Of a stretch of 64,000 nt of DNA, positions 1-10,512 are shown piece by piece. The stretch comes from Lunularia cruciata (lineage: Eukaryota > Streptophyta > Marchantiopsida > Lunulariales > Lunulariaceae). The notes below the pieces were generated by a model. That model ran no database searches, was not told where the DNA came from, and saw nothing but the letters and a program-made list of their open reading frames with translations. The DNA is taken from positions 75,268,001-75,332,000 of the forward strand of contig OX419757.1 in the NCBI GenBank assembly GCA_948567375.1, written 5' to 3'. Both the position numbers and the translations under genes were made by a program. The first letter of the stretch is position 1, and each line of letters starts with the position of its first letter.

Positions 1-2340
1 TGATTGGACAAAGTCTTGAACATCTCATGTCATGTTGGGCCACCACCAATGGCATTGGAGGGTGCCCAAGGTCTTGTCCACTCCCATATGACTAGCTATT
101 GGTAAATCATGGGCTTCTTGAAGGCGCACAAGTCAAAGATCACATTTGGTTGGAACATAGATCTGGTCAACATGGAATAAAAGGCCTTCCTTGAAGGAGA
201 AGGTGTTGTACTCCTTGTTGCATGCTGTCAGACAACCGTGTACTATTTGGAAGAAGGGATCTTGTTGTAGAGCTCATTATGGACCTTAGGGTCAATGGAC
301 ATCGTTGTAATTGCCACCGTGATGAAAGGAAGAGCCTTCAAATCAGATCGTTGTGATAGGGCATCAGGGATGACATGGAACCGACCTGGTTTGTACTCAA
401 ATTTGATGTCAAACAATTGGAGTTGCTCTTCCTATCTATGATGCCAACTCTTCATGTGCTCCAAGTGTAAGGTCTACAACAATGGCTTGTGATCAGTTCA
501 CATGATCACTTGTTTCCCCAAGAGATAATACCTCCATACCTTGGTGGCATATACCATTGCAAGTTGTTCCTGATCTCAAGCAGAGTAATTTCTTTCAGCT
601 ATATTTAGTCGGTGAGACACAAAGGTAATAGGATATAGTCCATCTTGAAATGCTTGTTGCAACACATCTCCAATTGCAAAGTTAGAAGCATCAAAATCAA
701 CCACACAAGGTAGTTGACGATCATATGGTTGAAGAATGGGTCTTGAAGACACCATATGCTTTAACTTCTAGAATGCTTCTTCATACTTGGTGGTCCACTG
801 TAAGCTTGAGTTCTTTCCCAAGAGGTCAGTCAATGGTGCAGCCACGTGAGCATAATAGTGGATGAACCGTCGGTAAAAACTGGCCAATCCATTGAATGCT
901 CGTACTTCTATAGCATCCTTTAGGGTGGGCTAATCAGTAATGGCATTGATCTTCTCTCTTCCATCTTGATCTCCTCTAATGAGATCCTATGACCCAAGAA
1001 GGTAACCTCCTTCTGCCAAAAAGCACACTTTGACTTCTTGCCGTAAAATTTCCATTGTAGTAGTTGTCTTATGAGTACTTGCACATGATTCATGTGTTTT
1101 GACTTTGTCCTACTATAGATTAGGATATCATCTAAGAACGGACTGATCCGATAGTCCCTCCAACACCTAATGCATCTGATCCATGAAGACTATTGGAGCA
1201 TTAGTGAGTCCAAAAGGTAGAACTCTCCACTCAAAATGTCCATACCTTGTACGAAAGGCAGTCTTTTGCACGTCCTCTCCTTCAATAAGAATTTGCCAAT
1301 AGCCGCTACAAAGATCCAACTTGGAAAAGTAGCATGCTCCACTTAGTTGATCAAAGCAGGTCATCAATCCGTGGCAAGTGATATGCATTCTTCACGGTTT
1401 GCTTATTGAGTCCACAGTAATCAATATAGAAACAAAGTCCTCCATCTTTCTTTGGAACAAATAGTACCGGTGCTCCCCAAGGAGAGGTACTATGTCATAT
1501 GAAACCCTTCTCCAACAACTCTATAAGTGTTATTTGCAACTCCTCCAACTCCTTTGGTGAGAGCCAATAGATTGGTCTACTCATTGGAGTACTCCTTGGC
1601 AATAACTCAATCTTGAAGGGCATACCTTGATCGGAGGGTAATCCCTTTGGCAGATCATCCAGAAACACATTTGCAAACTCCTGAACTATCCAATCAACCA
1701 TTGCTTGATGAGGCTCTTGGCCCTCCTCAGATTGTTCTTGTGCAATCAACTTGACCCACACCGTGAAAATAAACTTATCTTCCTCCAAAGCTTGCTCTAT
1801 GGTCGCTTCATTAACAAACTTCCCTTCTAGGGATTCATCTCTCTTCCAAGCTTGCTCCATGGTTGCCTTCTTGGCAAACTTCCCATCTTGGGACTCATCT
1901 CCCTTCTAGATTTGCTCTATGGCTACCTTCTTGACAAATTTTCCATCTTGGGACTGACTATTCTTAGGCGTCTTACTCAGAGGTGCCAGACAACCTAATT
2001 GGAAATTTCTACCTTGGTGTTGTACTTTATTGTCGGGTCCAATTGAATTGACCCTTATGATGTTCAAGCCAAGGTAGACCCAGAATGGTATCATAGTATA
2101 GAGGTGCCACTACAAACCTTATACACTCCAAATACTCCTCCCTAATCTTGAAGGTAACAAGATGCAAGATGCGGAATGCAAAACCCTTTCTACAATCCGC
2201 CATCATCAAACTACTTCCAAACACTGGCTTGATAGGAATATTCAATTTGTTTGCTACTTGCATAGACATGTAATTCTCTTAACTTCTAGAATCAACCAAA
2301 ATCCTACAACCTCAATTAGATATCATACCTTTCAAGTGAA
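1..2340 (-). pseudogene. Gypsy element A pol relic (protease, RT, RNase H, start of integrase)
   Basis: Translating the minus strand from high to low coordinates gives the Ty3/gypsy order. A retropepsin lies at about 2030-2310, ending in a typical LGLPWLE segment. The reverse transcriptase N-terminus is at about 1490-1860 (RPIYWLSPKELEEL), the RT palm at 1167-1440 ([22 protein letters not shown]) and the polymerase motif near 1110-1140 (FLDDILIYSR). RNase H covers about 350-830 (VVDFDASNFAIG), and an integrase zinc-domain remnant occupies 1-250. It is dead. The protease catalytic triplet reads D-S-R instead of D-S/T-G and is followed by a stop at about 2281, and further stops and shifts break RT and RNase H. 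The rest of the integrase and the 3' LTR lie outside the window. Family assignment is certain; the exact lineage is not. Confidence 0.93.
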
Positions 2341-2402
2341 GTAAACTTGAATAGGTCAAGCCTTCAATCCCATTGGAACTAATCAAGCTCCCAATAGGCG
2401 GC

Positions 2403-3330
2403 TCAAAATCTCCTATTGAGATTCTTTGTTTCCTTGATCATTTTGTTCCACAAACTCCATCTGGGCAACTTGTTGAGGTCACCCATTCCTAAGTGGACAT
2501 TCAACAAAGCAATGTCCAACTTGGCAACAATAAAAGGAACCTCCATTTTATTGTAATCTTTCTCTATCGGCTGTGATAAATGGCCTTTGTTGGATAGCAT
2601 CAATCTCCATTGGTACCGGTTTTTCCACTTGTGTGTAGTGTATTGGTAGGCTTTGTGTAGGTTGAGGTCAAGACCAAGGTGTTGCAACCAAGGAATCAAA
2701 ATGCTTAGCCAATTGCATGGCTTCTTCTATGTTTTGTGGCTCTCGCATGGTCATCTCTAATTTGGTTTGTGACTCCAATCCTTGCACAAATCCATCCAGA
2801 ACTTCACCTTCTTGGATATCTGGAATTTTCATGCTGGTGTTCTAAAATTGTGTGATGTAGCTTCTCAACTCTGCCAATTTGCCTCAACTCTGCCAATTTA
2901 TCTCGTGCGGCTCGGGTGGCATTTATAGTTTGAAATTGACCAAGTATTGCATCTTTGAATTCTACCAATGTCAAAATTGGTGTAACAATTTGTTGTTTAC
3001 CACTTTCTACTTGGAATCGTCACCAAAGTTTTGCCACACCATCCAATTGGCTAGAAGCAAAGAGAATATGTTTCCGCTTGTCTTGAAGATTGGTGGCTTC
3101 AAAGTAACGTTTGCAATCAAACACAAAATTCTCCACTATGCTTGGAAGATTCTTGCCTTCAAACACCTTGGGTTTTGGAAATCAAATGCGATCTTCTCCA
3201 TCTCGAACTAGTGCTCTTCCTATCTGTTCTCATCGTTGCTGCTCTTGTTCATCCAACAATCGAGTAAGATGCTCAATTTGTTGTTGCATTGCAAGGATAA
3301 CATCCGGTATTTCCACCATCGCTTGTACTC
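2403..3330 (-). pseudogene. Gypsy element A gag relic
   Basis: The minus strand encodes a Ty3/gypsy gag. The likely start is at about 3319 (MVEIPDVI), followed by a glutamine-rich helix, then the capsid-like region at about 2700-3200 with segments such as KVFEGKNLP and QLDGVAKLW. A nucleocapsid knuckle lies near 2495-2545. In the knuckle the first cysteine of C-x2-C-x4-H-x4-C is serine (SFYCCQVGHCFVEC), so zinc binding should be lost. Several in-frame stops and a 19-bp duplication at 2864-2901 break the frame. It belongs with the pol relic downstream on the same strand and with the primer site and LTR just upstream. Confidence 0.88.
2864..2901. repeat. 19-bp tandem duplication in gag
   Basis: CTCAACTCTGCCAATTTGC is followed at once by the same 19 bases with two changes at the end. 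Nineteen is not a multiple of three, so the duplication shifts the gag frame. It is a recent slippage event within the element. Confidence 0.9.
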
Positions 3331-3577
3331 TATTCCACTATCCTCAATTTATCTAGTTGATTAACACATAGATACAACACATCCAATGTTCTCCATAAGT
3401 TACAATTGGAAGTGTCAAGGGTTCCTATGACACGGTGATCATATGTAGAAAATCCTACCCAAAGTGCAAGGTGATGAATTGTATGAAACAATGCTTTGGT
3501 AATATCTGGACATGAAAGTCCCAATGGTTTGGCAGAAATGGATTTGGTGGTCCATAAATTCCATCCATCCCATTTCT

Positions 3578-3590
3578 ACTCTAATACCAA
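3578..3590 (-). other. Primer binding site of element A (initiator-Met tRNA type)
   Basis: Directly inside the LTR end, the minus strand reads TTGGTATTAGAGT, close to the TGGTATCAGAG site complementary to initiator methionine tRNA. Its position immediately after the LTR's terminal CA fixes the LTR boundary and the direction of the element. Confidence 0.85.
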
Positions 3591-4022
3591 TGTAAAAGAC
3601 CGAATTCAAGGAGAGAAATAGGAGAATAAAAACTCACATTGGGACGCTTGAATGAGGGAAAACTCCAAATGCCTAGCATGAGCTTCGGCTTTGGTATTTA
3701 TAGGTAGCATAGAAGACCCTTGAAGCTTCTCAAGAAGCTTCCTTGAGCTACTTACTTAGAGTGCAAGCCAAGTTAACCAAGAAGTTTCTCAAGAAGTTGC
3801 CTTCTAAATGCTGTCTACTTGGCGTGCAAGCTAAGCTAGTTAGAAGCTTCTAGAAGTTTCTAGAAGCTACCTGCTTAGGGTGCAAGTTAACTAGTTGGGA
3901 AGCTTCCCAAGAAGCTTCCTAGATGCTTTTAGAATAATCTAGGCTATTTTGTCTTATTCTCTACTTTGTAAGGCTAATTAACTTTGTTGCTAAACTCCAT
4001 ATTGTTACACCTCCCATCATCA
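3591..4022 (-). repeat. 5' LTR of gypsy element A
   Basis: This is a 432-bp segment running TG...CA, with the primer site adjoining its inner end. It is full of overlapping GAAGCTTC-type inverted repeats (for example GAAGCTTCTCAAGAAGCTTC near 3721-3740) and has a CTATAAATA box near 3700 on the minus strand. The same sequence family recurs on the plus strand at about 17595-18245. The outer edge at 4022 cuts directly into gypsy relic E. Confidence 0.85.
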
Positions 4023-6960
4023 TGTTGGGTGAGCACTACTCCAAGCTCCAATATACTCCAATCACTATGAACCTAAAATGGTCATCCTCTTATTGGTCTC
4101 CTCAAAGTAGGAGCAAATGTCAACCTCTCCTCGAGCTCTACAAAAGCTCTCTCATGCTCATCTCCCCAACACCACATTTATCTTCCTCTCTTTTGGCAAC
4201 TGATGATTACTTGCTCAAAGATCCAAAGTACTTAAGACCTTTGCATGCACAATCGCATCAAAGATCTCATTTGGTGTAGACATTGTATACAAATCAACCT
4301 TAGTCTATTGGTTGATAGGATGATAATCTACACACATCCTCCTATCTATATAGTTGTCATGCGTATCCTTCTTGATTGGCATCATTGTTGCTGATGCATA
4401 CTCTCCATGTGAAATCCACACCAAACTAGCCTCAAAAAGGTCTTTACTCTAGCTATGAACCAATGTTCTCTCCATGTCATATATTGATAGGGAGTTCCAA
4501 AAACTAGTATATCACTAGTTAATTCGATTTGAATACCAAGTCCTTTTGGATCACCCAAACCCTTCATACTGAAGGCAAAATAACTCGTGTAGCTCCTCAA
4601 GAACCTCTGTCTTTCCTCTCCTATAAGCTTGGGTCCTAGATCCGACTCCCAAGTATCCTCTATAACTGATATAAGAGTGGAAGATGTACTAATTGGTTGC
4701 TACATTGGGCCCTTGGGAGCAATAGTGTCATGCCCCCAAGCGCTAGAGGTCCCAACTTTAGTGTGAAAAATCCCTCCACTTTGGCTGCAAGCTCCATATG
4801 TCCTCTAGCTGCTTCCCAAGTAGACCAAGGGTGTAATCCAAGTAGACCATGCTCACCTAGAAGGACTCCAAGTAGATGTCTCTCCCTAGTAGCCACTAGT
4901 TGTGTCCCAAGAATGCATTGTCCACTTGGTTTGTTGTCCCTAGCATGTGCCTAAGTCATCTCAATAGACTTAGAGCTCACAAATGTCCAAGTGGTGATGC
5001 CTATCAAGCACATCTTATGATGCTCTGCCAAGCCAATGCTCTGCCAAGCCAAGGCTCTCAATCCAGGTCAAACAGTTCAAGTCCATAGCCTTACCCAACA
5101 CCTAATGTTTGGATGCCTCTAACACTATTTGAATAGCAATAATACCAATGCAAAAACTTATCGCCCACTCTCTCTCATCAGCATTGGGCTCCACCAATTG
5201 TAGTAACTACGGAACCCAAACAAGTCTAGGACCTCCCTCTTGAAAAGCATGAGAGCATGAGAAGCTCATAAGTGTAGGAAAAGTGGCTCATAGTTGGCCA
5301 ACTAGGTTCACCATTGCTATTGGTGACCTATCAGCCACTATGACCGTTTAAGATTGACACCCAACATCCAAGATGTCATAAAAAATAAGGTAATCTAGTT
5401 GTTGAATCCTATTGTAAGCACATTGTAGAACCTCTTTAGGTAAGAGGTTTTTCCACCAAAGACACAGAGGATGCACCTTTTATCCCACTTTGGTTGCATC
5501 TAACAACACAATAGGTCCATCCAAGAATGGACCTTATGTGTACTTGCCATCACCCGAGTGCGAGAATCACCCATCAACGGGATGTTCTCCAAAATGTAAG
5601 CTAGAGAAACAAACTGATGAACCTAAAGATGCTGTAATATATGTAACATCTCCTTAAACACACCAGAATGGGGATCTTGAAGACCCAAACCTCAGCCAAC
5701 ATGGGTATGTTCCTAACATGGCCATCTAGAAATCACCAAATGAATGGGCCCATGTCTCTCTAGATCCTACGCCCCCAACAAGGAAATGTCTGCTGGTAGG
5801 GTCTTCTAGTCACCCCTGACTATTGACATTGGTAATAACTTAGGATACCAATAGGCCAAGTGTGCCACATGATAAAGAGAGACTTTACTAGTAGTCTCAT
5901 CTCTCTCTACATACAAGTACCTCTGTACTCGTATACTTGCCTGTAATCAGTGCTATTCCACCAAACAATTCCAATGGACATACTCCCTCTACAAGACATT
6001 GCCAAGCAATGAGTTTGGTATTTAGAGGTGTCAAGGTAATCAAATTTGGAGGCTCATCCTCACACTGGTCTTTTGGTGGTACAAAGGCTCCACTCCAGGC
6101 CTACTACACCAACTTATCTACATGTTGCTATAATGACTCCTCTGAACTCCACAATGGAACATTCAAGGTTGATGGAACGATCCCACTTGTACTCCAAACC
6201 CAAGTGATATCCTTTGGTACTGGAGTATCATCTGCATGGGCGTTCCACTCCAATGAGTCACCAAGCCAAGTAACAGAACCGTTGAAGGCTGAAACTAATG
6301 TTGCTATGGTCCTGGATTGTAGTGAGCCAAGACTACCACTACCAAAGCGTATTGGTAGGTAACATACCCATTCCTCACCTGACTACCAACCAGTCTATAG
6401 GAGGTTTTCTCCTCTCAATAGTCAATATTGAAACCCATGGTATAACACTAGCCTCCACTAATACATCATACAACTAGCTATGGTCACAATGGCTTGAGTT
6501 CTCACCACATAGCTATCAATCTGATGACCAGGCTGAATCTGAACAACAAGCTCTCCACATGTGATGTACTATGTAGAATTACTCCCTAAAGGTGTTTGGA
6601 TCTAAAATAGACACTGCTCTACATCGATCTTCTGTAACTCTAGATCAACAATTGCAGCCTTCCCTAACATAAAGGGCTGTGCACCAAAGTCTAATAAGAC
6701 CCTCCATGGTGTATAGACCTTCCCTGAAGATCCCAACAAACAAAATTCCTCCTCTAGTTATCCAATAGGACAACCTTATGTGTAAACCACACTCGCTCAA
6801 AGGCCGGTCTAGTTGGTATCTCCTCTAATCTAGTTAGTGTTGCCTACCATAACCATTGGTTGTTGAGTGGATCCCATGCTCCTCAACCAAGTCAACTCCA
6901 TTGTCAACCACCTCTGCTCTAGAATTAGGAACCAAACTGTAACAAAATTAAGTAAAGAGA
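4023..6960 (-). pseudogene. Gypsy element E gag-pol relic, truncated by element A
   Basis: This is a second, older Ty3/gypsy relic on the minus strand. A retropepsin domain lies at about 6370-6740, where the catalytic region reads VLLDFGAQP; family members usually have D-S-G, so the serine has become phenylalanine. The pre-RT linker is at about 4400-4680 (SYTSYFAFSMKGLG, GIQIELTSD). The RT N-terminus is at about 4023-4400 (DRRMCVDYHPIN, STLDL), where the element stops abruptly at the outer edge of element A's LTR. The stretch 4700-6300 between protease and RT is too damaged to read with confidence. RNase H, integrase and LTRs were not found. The upstream limit near 6960 is approximate. Confidence 0.8.
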
Positions 6961-7530
6961 CAACAAACTAAGGAAATCCATACCCCTCACTCCGTACAAC
7001 TTACAAGAGTGATCACTCTAAACTCTAAGAGATTGAAATATAAATATAACTTGCTCCAGAGTTCTCCAATACCTTCAGATTGGATATAAATAAAAAAAAT
7101 AAAAATTTAAACCAAAATGATTTACCTATTTCACTTGTTATCTATAACCTAGAATTACTTATAACTTAAAGTACACTATAAAATTAAATTTTTTGTCTTT
7201 TGTTTCTCTTTCCCATGTCGCTCCTCTCCTCACTCTCTTGACTATCACTCTCTCCGCCACGTAGATCTAAGAATACGATGTTGCATCACCAATTCCTCTT
7301 TCCTTTTACGTACAATACTGTATATTTGTACTTGAATCTACAATACGCATTGGTTTGGTCATCAATGTGTGTATCATAAGATATTTCACGTCAGCATTGT
7401 CTCATTATCGTGAGACTTTCATTCTCAACTTGCACGGTTAAGGTGGCTCTCTACTGTAATGGGTGTATAAATATATCTTAGTGATCATGTAACTCGTTTG
7501 AAAAATATACTTTAATTATAAAGAGGAAGC
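6961..7530. other. Unassigned A/T-rich spacer
   Basis: No open frame or family was recognised. The segment includes an A-rich run at about 7085-7110 and pyrimidine-rich stretches at 7190-7260. It may hold the remains of element E's 5' region, but no LTR boundary could be set. Confidence 0.4.
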
Positions 7531-8112
7531 AAGGTATCCACATGCCTTTGGCCATAGTTCTTGCGGGGCACACATGATATATTCGAGTTCTAAGGCTTCT
7601 GTTTACCGGTTTCTAGTATGCATACTCACTGCTTTACGGAATTACCTCAATATTGCTCAATCAAAGGAGAAGAAGGCGACCGCATAGAATAACAAGGAGG
7701 GGAAGACCCCCATCAAGCCGTACAAGGATGTGACATAGGATGTAAAATGAGGCCAAGCCCCGATAGTTTCGGCAACAGTATCAATATCCCCACCATCACA
7801 TCGTACAAGAATGAGACATAATAGGCAAAATGAGCATAAGCACCATTGATATCAATTTCCCCAATAGTGTCAATCAAAAGCAGATGGGCAGTTGTGGTGG
7901 CCCCAAATCAGTATCAAAACTTGTTAGTCATTTGCATGTCAGCACTCAGTTTCTCATCGATACCCACTTGTTCTTAAGATTGCTGATGTGGTGCCTTAGA
8001 GATTTGATCCTGACTTCTGGACAAAGTACATAATAGAAGGTGATCCCGAAGCATTTCACTTAAGCTATGCCACAGGTCGTAAGGACCGCGTCCCCACTCT
8101 CCTCTCCGGGAC
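7530..8112 (+). pseudogene. Relic of the 3' end of a DUF247 gene
   Basis: The last codons (7629 onward: ALRNYLNIAQSK) and the following non-coding sequence match, on the opposite strand, the C-terminus (ALRTYLSIAQSK) and 3' flank of the DUF247 gene at 22948-25131. Paired stretches include 7871-7935 with 22920-22975, and 8005-8112 with 22735-22840. By eye they are roughly 80-90% alike. Upstream a hydrophobic stretch (HMPLAIVLAG at about 7537-7566) resembles the C-terminal membrane region, but it lies in another frame and earlier domains are gone. A 205-bp insertion interrupts it at 7666. It is a duplicated, now dead 3' fragment in inverted orientation to the intact gene. Confidence 0.8.
7658..7878. 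mobile_element. 205-bp insertion flanked by 8-bp direct repeats
   Basis: Compared with the intact DUF247 3' end, the relic carries extra sequence at 7666-7870. CAATCAAA stands on both sides (7658-7665 and 7871-7878) and only once in the intact copy. An 8-bp target duplication is typical of hAT-type DNA transposons. No terminal inverted repeats are visible, so the class is open. The insert holds two diverged copies of an 85-bp unit (near 7712 and 7797). A 25-base piece of it (7742-7766) recurs with a few changes at 13129-13153. Confidence 0.55.
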
Positions 8113-9149
8113 AATAAGCTTGACCAATTCAAATACAGTTCTTGGTTACCTAGAAATCATAGCCAGATGTTTACTGAAAGAACAGGGAGTCTAAGTGACC
8201 GCAGGTAGATTTGGAGGAAATTTTCGAACCATGGACACAGTTGTCCGGCTAACGCTTAGCGATCCAGATATGAAACTTGCCGTATGAACTCTAATGGTCC
8301 AGTGAACCCATAGCATTCCCAGTTGAATTACTCCTAATTATCAGAAGATCATTCAAAATATGGTTCATTTTAGTAACCAGGTGACAATGGATGTTCCTCA
8401 CCCTGCTTCTCTGACACCGAAATCTTCAACGTGAGAGTAATGCTATGTGGGAGGTTCTTGTTATATCTGCATTACCCTCGAGCAGGACACAACGCTCGAC
8501 ATGATCCCTCCACCTTTCTTCCTTCTTCCCCGTTTGATTCTCTTACTTTTGAAACTATCTTGATCATTCTGCTGAGAATCAACCAAAGAATCTCTGAGAA
8601 CACCACAGGAAAATGAATCGTCGATAACACCGCATCACCTATAGTAAATAGCTAAAGCCTGAACCTACGCTCGAGTGCCTCATCCAGGGTCCTATTCTCA
8701 AGTCGTTCCACGTTAACCTAGATGTGGCGACGGACCGATTGATACTATATTAATCGAATTGTAAACTCTAAAACGTGAACTTCAATGCACACAAGACAAC
8801 AGGAAGGGATGGAAAGATCCCTTGAATCATTACATGGTTAAATAGTTGAAAATAGTGTCGAATTCTGTCTAAATAAAGTCAAGTTGAGAGAGTATCCTAC
8901 TACACTATGAAAAAAAGTTAAAAAAATTAAAAAATATATATTTTATATTACTAGAGCATGAAAGAAGCATCCTATTAGAGTTAACCACCACAATGTCTAC
9001 TATTACTTGATTGGTTAGGATTAAATATAAGTCTTCCTTAATTCTCATCATCTTTAATGTATACCGATACTCATTCTAAGTGAAATATCCATTCGGGCAA
9101 ACACTATATGCTTGGTTATATCATGGATAATTATCTTTTTCCTCTAAGC

Positions 9150-9390
9150 TCCAAATATGTAACAATCACATGGATCTTTGTTGCATCTCGACGGGCTATC
9201 CTTATTGCAAGTGTGCAATAGTCATATGGACCTTTGTTGTATCTAAAGTATAATCAGTCCTCTTGCTGCAAAGGTACAACAGTCATATGGACTCTGGTTC
9301 ATATGACTGTTGCATTCATCCCTGGACTATCTTTGGTGCAAAAGTGCAACAATCAGTCATAGGGACTCTTGTTGCATCTCAACTAACACC
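9150..9390 (+). repeat. Four diverged tandem units of about 55-70 bp
   Basis: Each unit has the core GTGCAACAGTCATATGGACTCTTGTTGCATCT with changes. Units begin near 9150, 9211, 9272 and 9342, and spacing varies through small indels. The third unit contains the perfect inverted repeat listed next. Confidence 0.7.
9277..9312. repeat. 13-bp perfect inverted repeat
   Basis: CAACAGTCATATG (9277-9289) and CATATGACTGTTG (9300-9312) are exact reverse complements around a 10-base loop. It lies inside the tandem array and probably arose from it. Confidence 0.85.
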
Positions 9391-9706
9391 CGAAGCCTTG
9401 GTGGGGAAGGTTGGGCTACCACTTCAGCGTGTTCGGGCTTGTCGAAAGGTGGGTCGAGACCTTACAGCACGAGTTGACGACAGCCGATTTCCTTAAATAA
9501 AGAAATTCACGTGTATTGTGAACCATTATATCCGATCAAACTTTTGTGTTTCTCAAGGGTGGACCTCTGTACTTCAGTTATTTAGGGCACGGTCATGCTC
9601 ATCTTCAACACCATCCTGTACAAGTCTCTAGAAGCTTTGAGGGAGTTATGGAATCTTATGAAGAATTAATAAATCCATTATTCTTTAAGTCAAGCAACAT
9701 GGAGCT

Positions 9707-10011
9707 CCATCTACAAAACGTTGTGCAGTGACAACCCTAAACCCTAAACCTGTTCCGTGCCAATCTGTGTGCTTACCGGGTCTTCTGTATATGCACGTCT
9801 TCTGTACCATCTACAAAACGTTGTGCAGTGAGTTCAAATTGGCGTTGTATAAAAAGATACCCGCAGGACGACCATCACGGAGGGGGTTCTCCCAGTCGAT
9901 AGAAAAATGCTTAATCTACAGGGTAAAGCTTGATATTGATTTGTTCAACAACCTGTTGCGTGCGGATCTGTGAGCTTACCGGGTCTTCTGTATATGCACG
10001 TCTTCTGTACC
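9707..10011 (+). repeat. Interleaved direct repeats with a telomere-like tract
   Basis: A 24-base unit, CCATCTACAAAACGTTGTGCAGTG, occurs at 9707-9730 and again exactly 100 bases later. A 62-base unit starting AACCTGTTCCGTGC occurs at 9747-9808 and at 9950-10011 with four changes. Between the first copies, 9733-9750 reads AACCCTAAACCCTAAACC, about two and a half units of the plant telomere repeat. The interleaving suggests successive local duplications or repair events. Confidence 0.85.
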
Positions 10012-10480
10012 GTCATATATAGCTGGTTCCATTTAGAATCACGATGATGGCAGAGTACAGGGTACAGGCAAGGAACATGGTCATATCTTTCTCAGTAAAT
10101 CCGATCACTGGCATTTTATACCATACGATACAGCAAACACTTCTCATACAATGATGTGCTTTTGCGGAATGCGGAATCAGATTTTGGAGGGTGTATTGAG
10201 GCTTCCGTAAGCCACGATTCTTCGCCGCTACTTACCTATGGGAGCCCAACACCATCACATCATCACATCACACGACAATAGTTTGGAATGGTTAGTTACA
10301 GTTGCCTTTTCTCCCCTGATTTTGTACTCATAAGCAAACGCATAAAGGTTGGACTGTCAATTCGTAAACAGTTCATTTCGGATTAGAAAGTCTTCCAATC
10401 CGAAAGTTCGCTTATATGATTGAGCAGGAAGAGTTTCCAGGACCTGATTCGGAAGTCTGGTAGTCATACCAGATGTACCA

Positions 10481-10512
10481 GATGATGTGAGAAAAAATTG
10501 TCTCAGATCATC
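10481..10512. repeat. Imperfect 12-bp inverted repeat
   Basis: GATGATGTGAGA and TCTCAGATCATC pair with one mismatch around an 8-base loop. No gene or element is associated with it, and it may be chance. Confidence 0.5.

Noticed and set aside
5937-6362. 141-codon plus-strand frame
   Set aside because: It lies antisense to gypsy relic E just downstream of its protease and shows no family pattern.
7830-8033. 67-codon open frame on the plus strand
   Set aside because: It lies in the DUF247 relic's 3' non-coding part and is matched by 3' flank, not coding sequence, of the intact gene.
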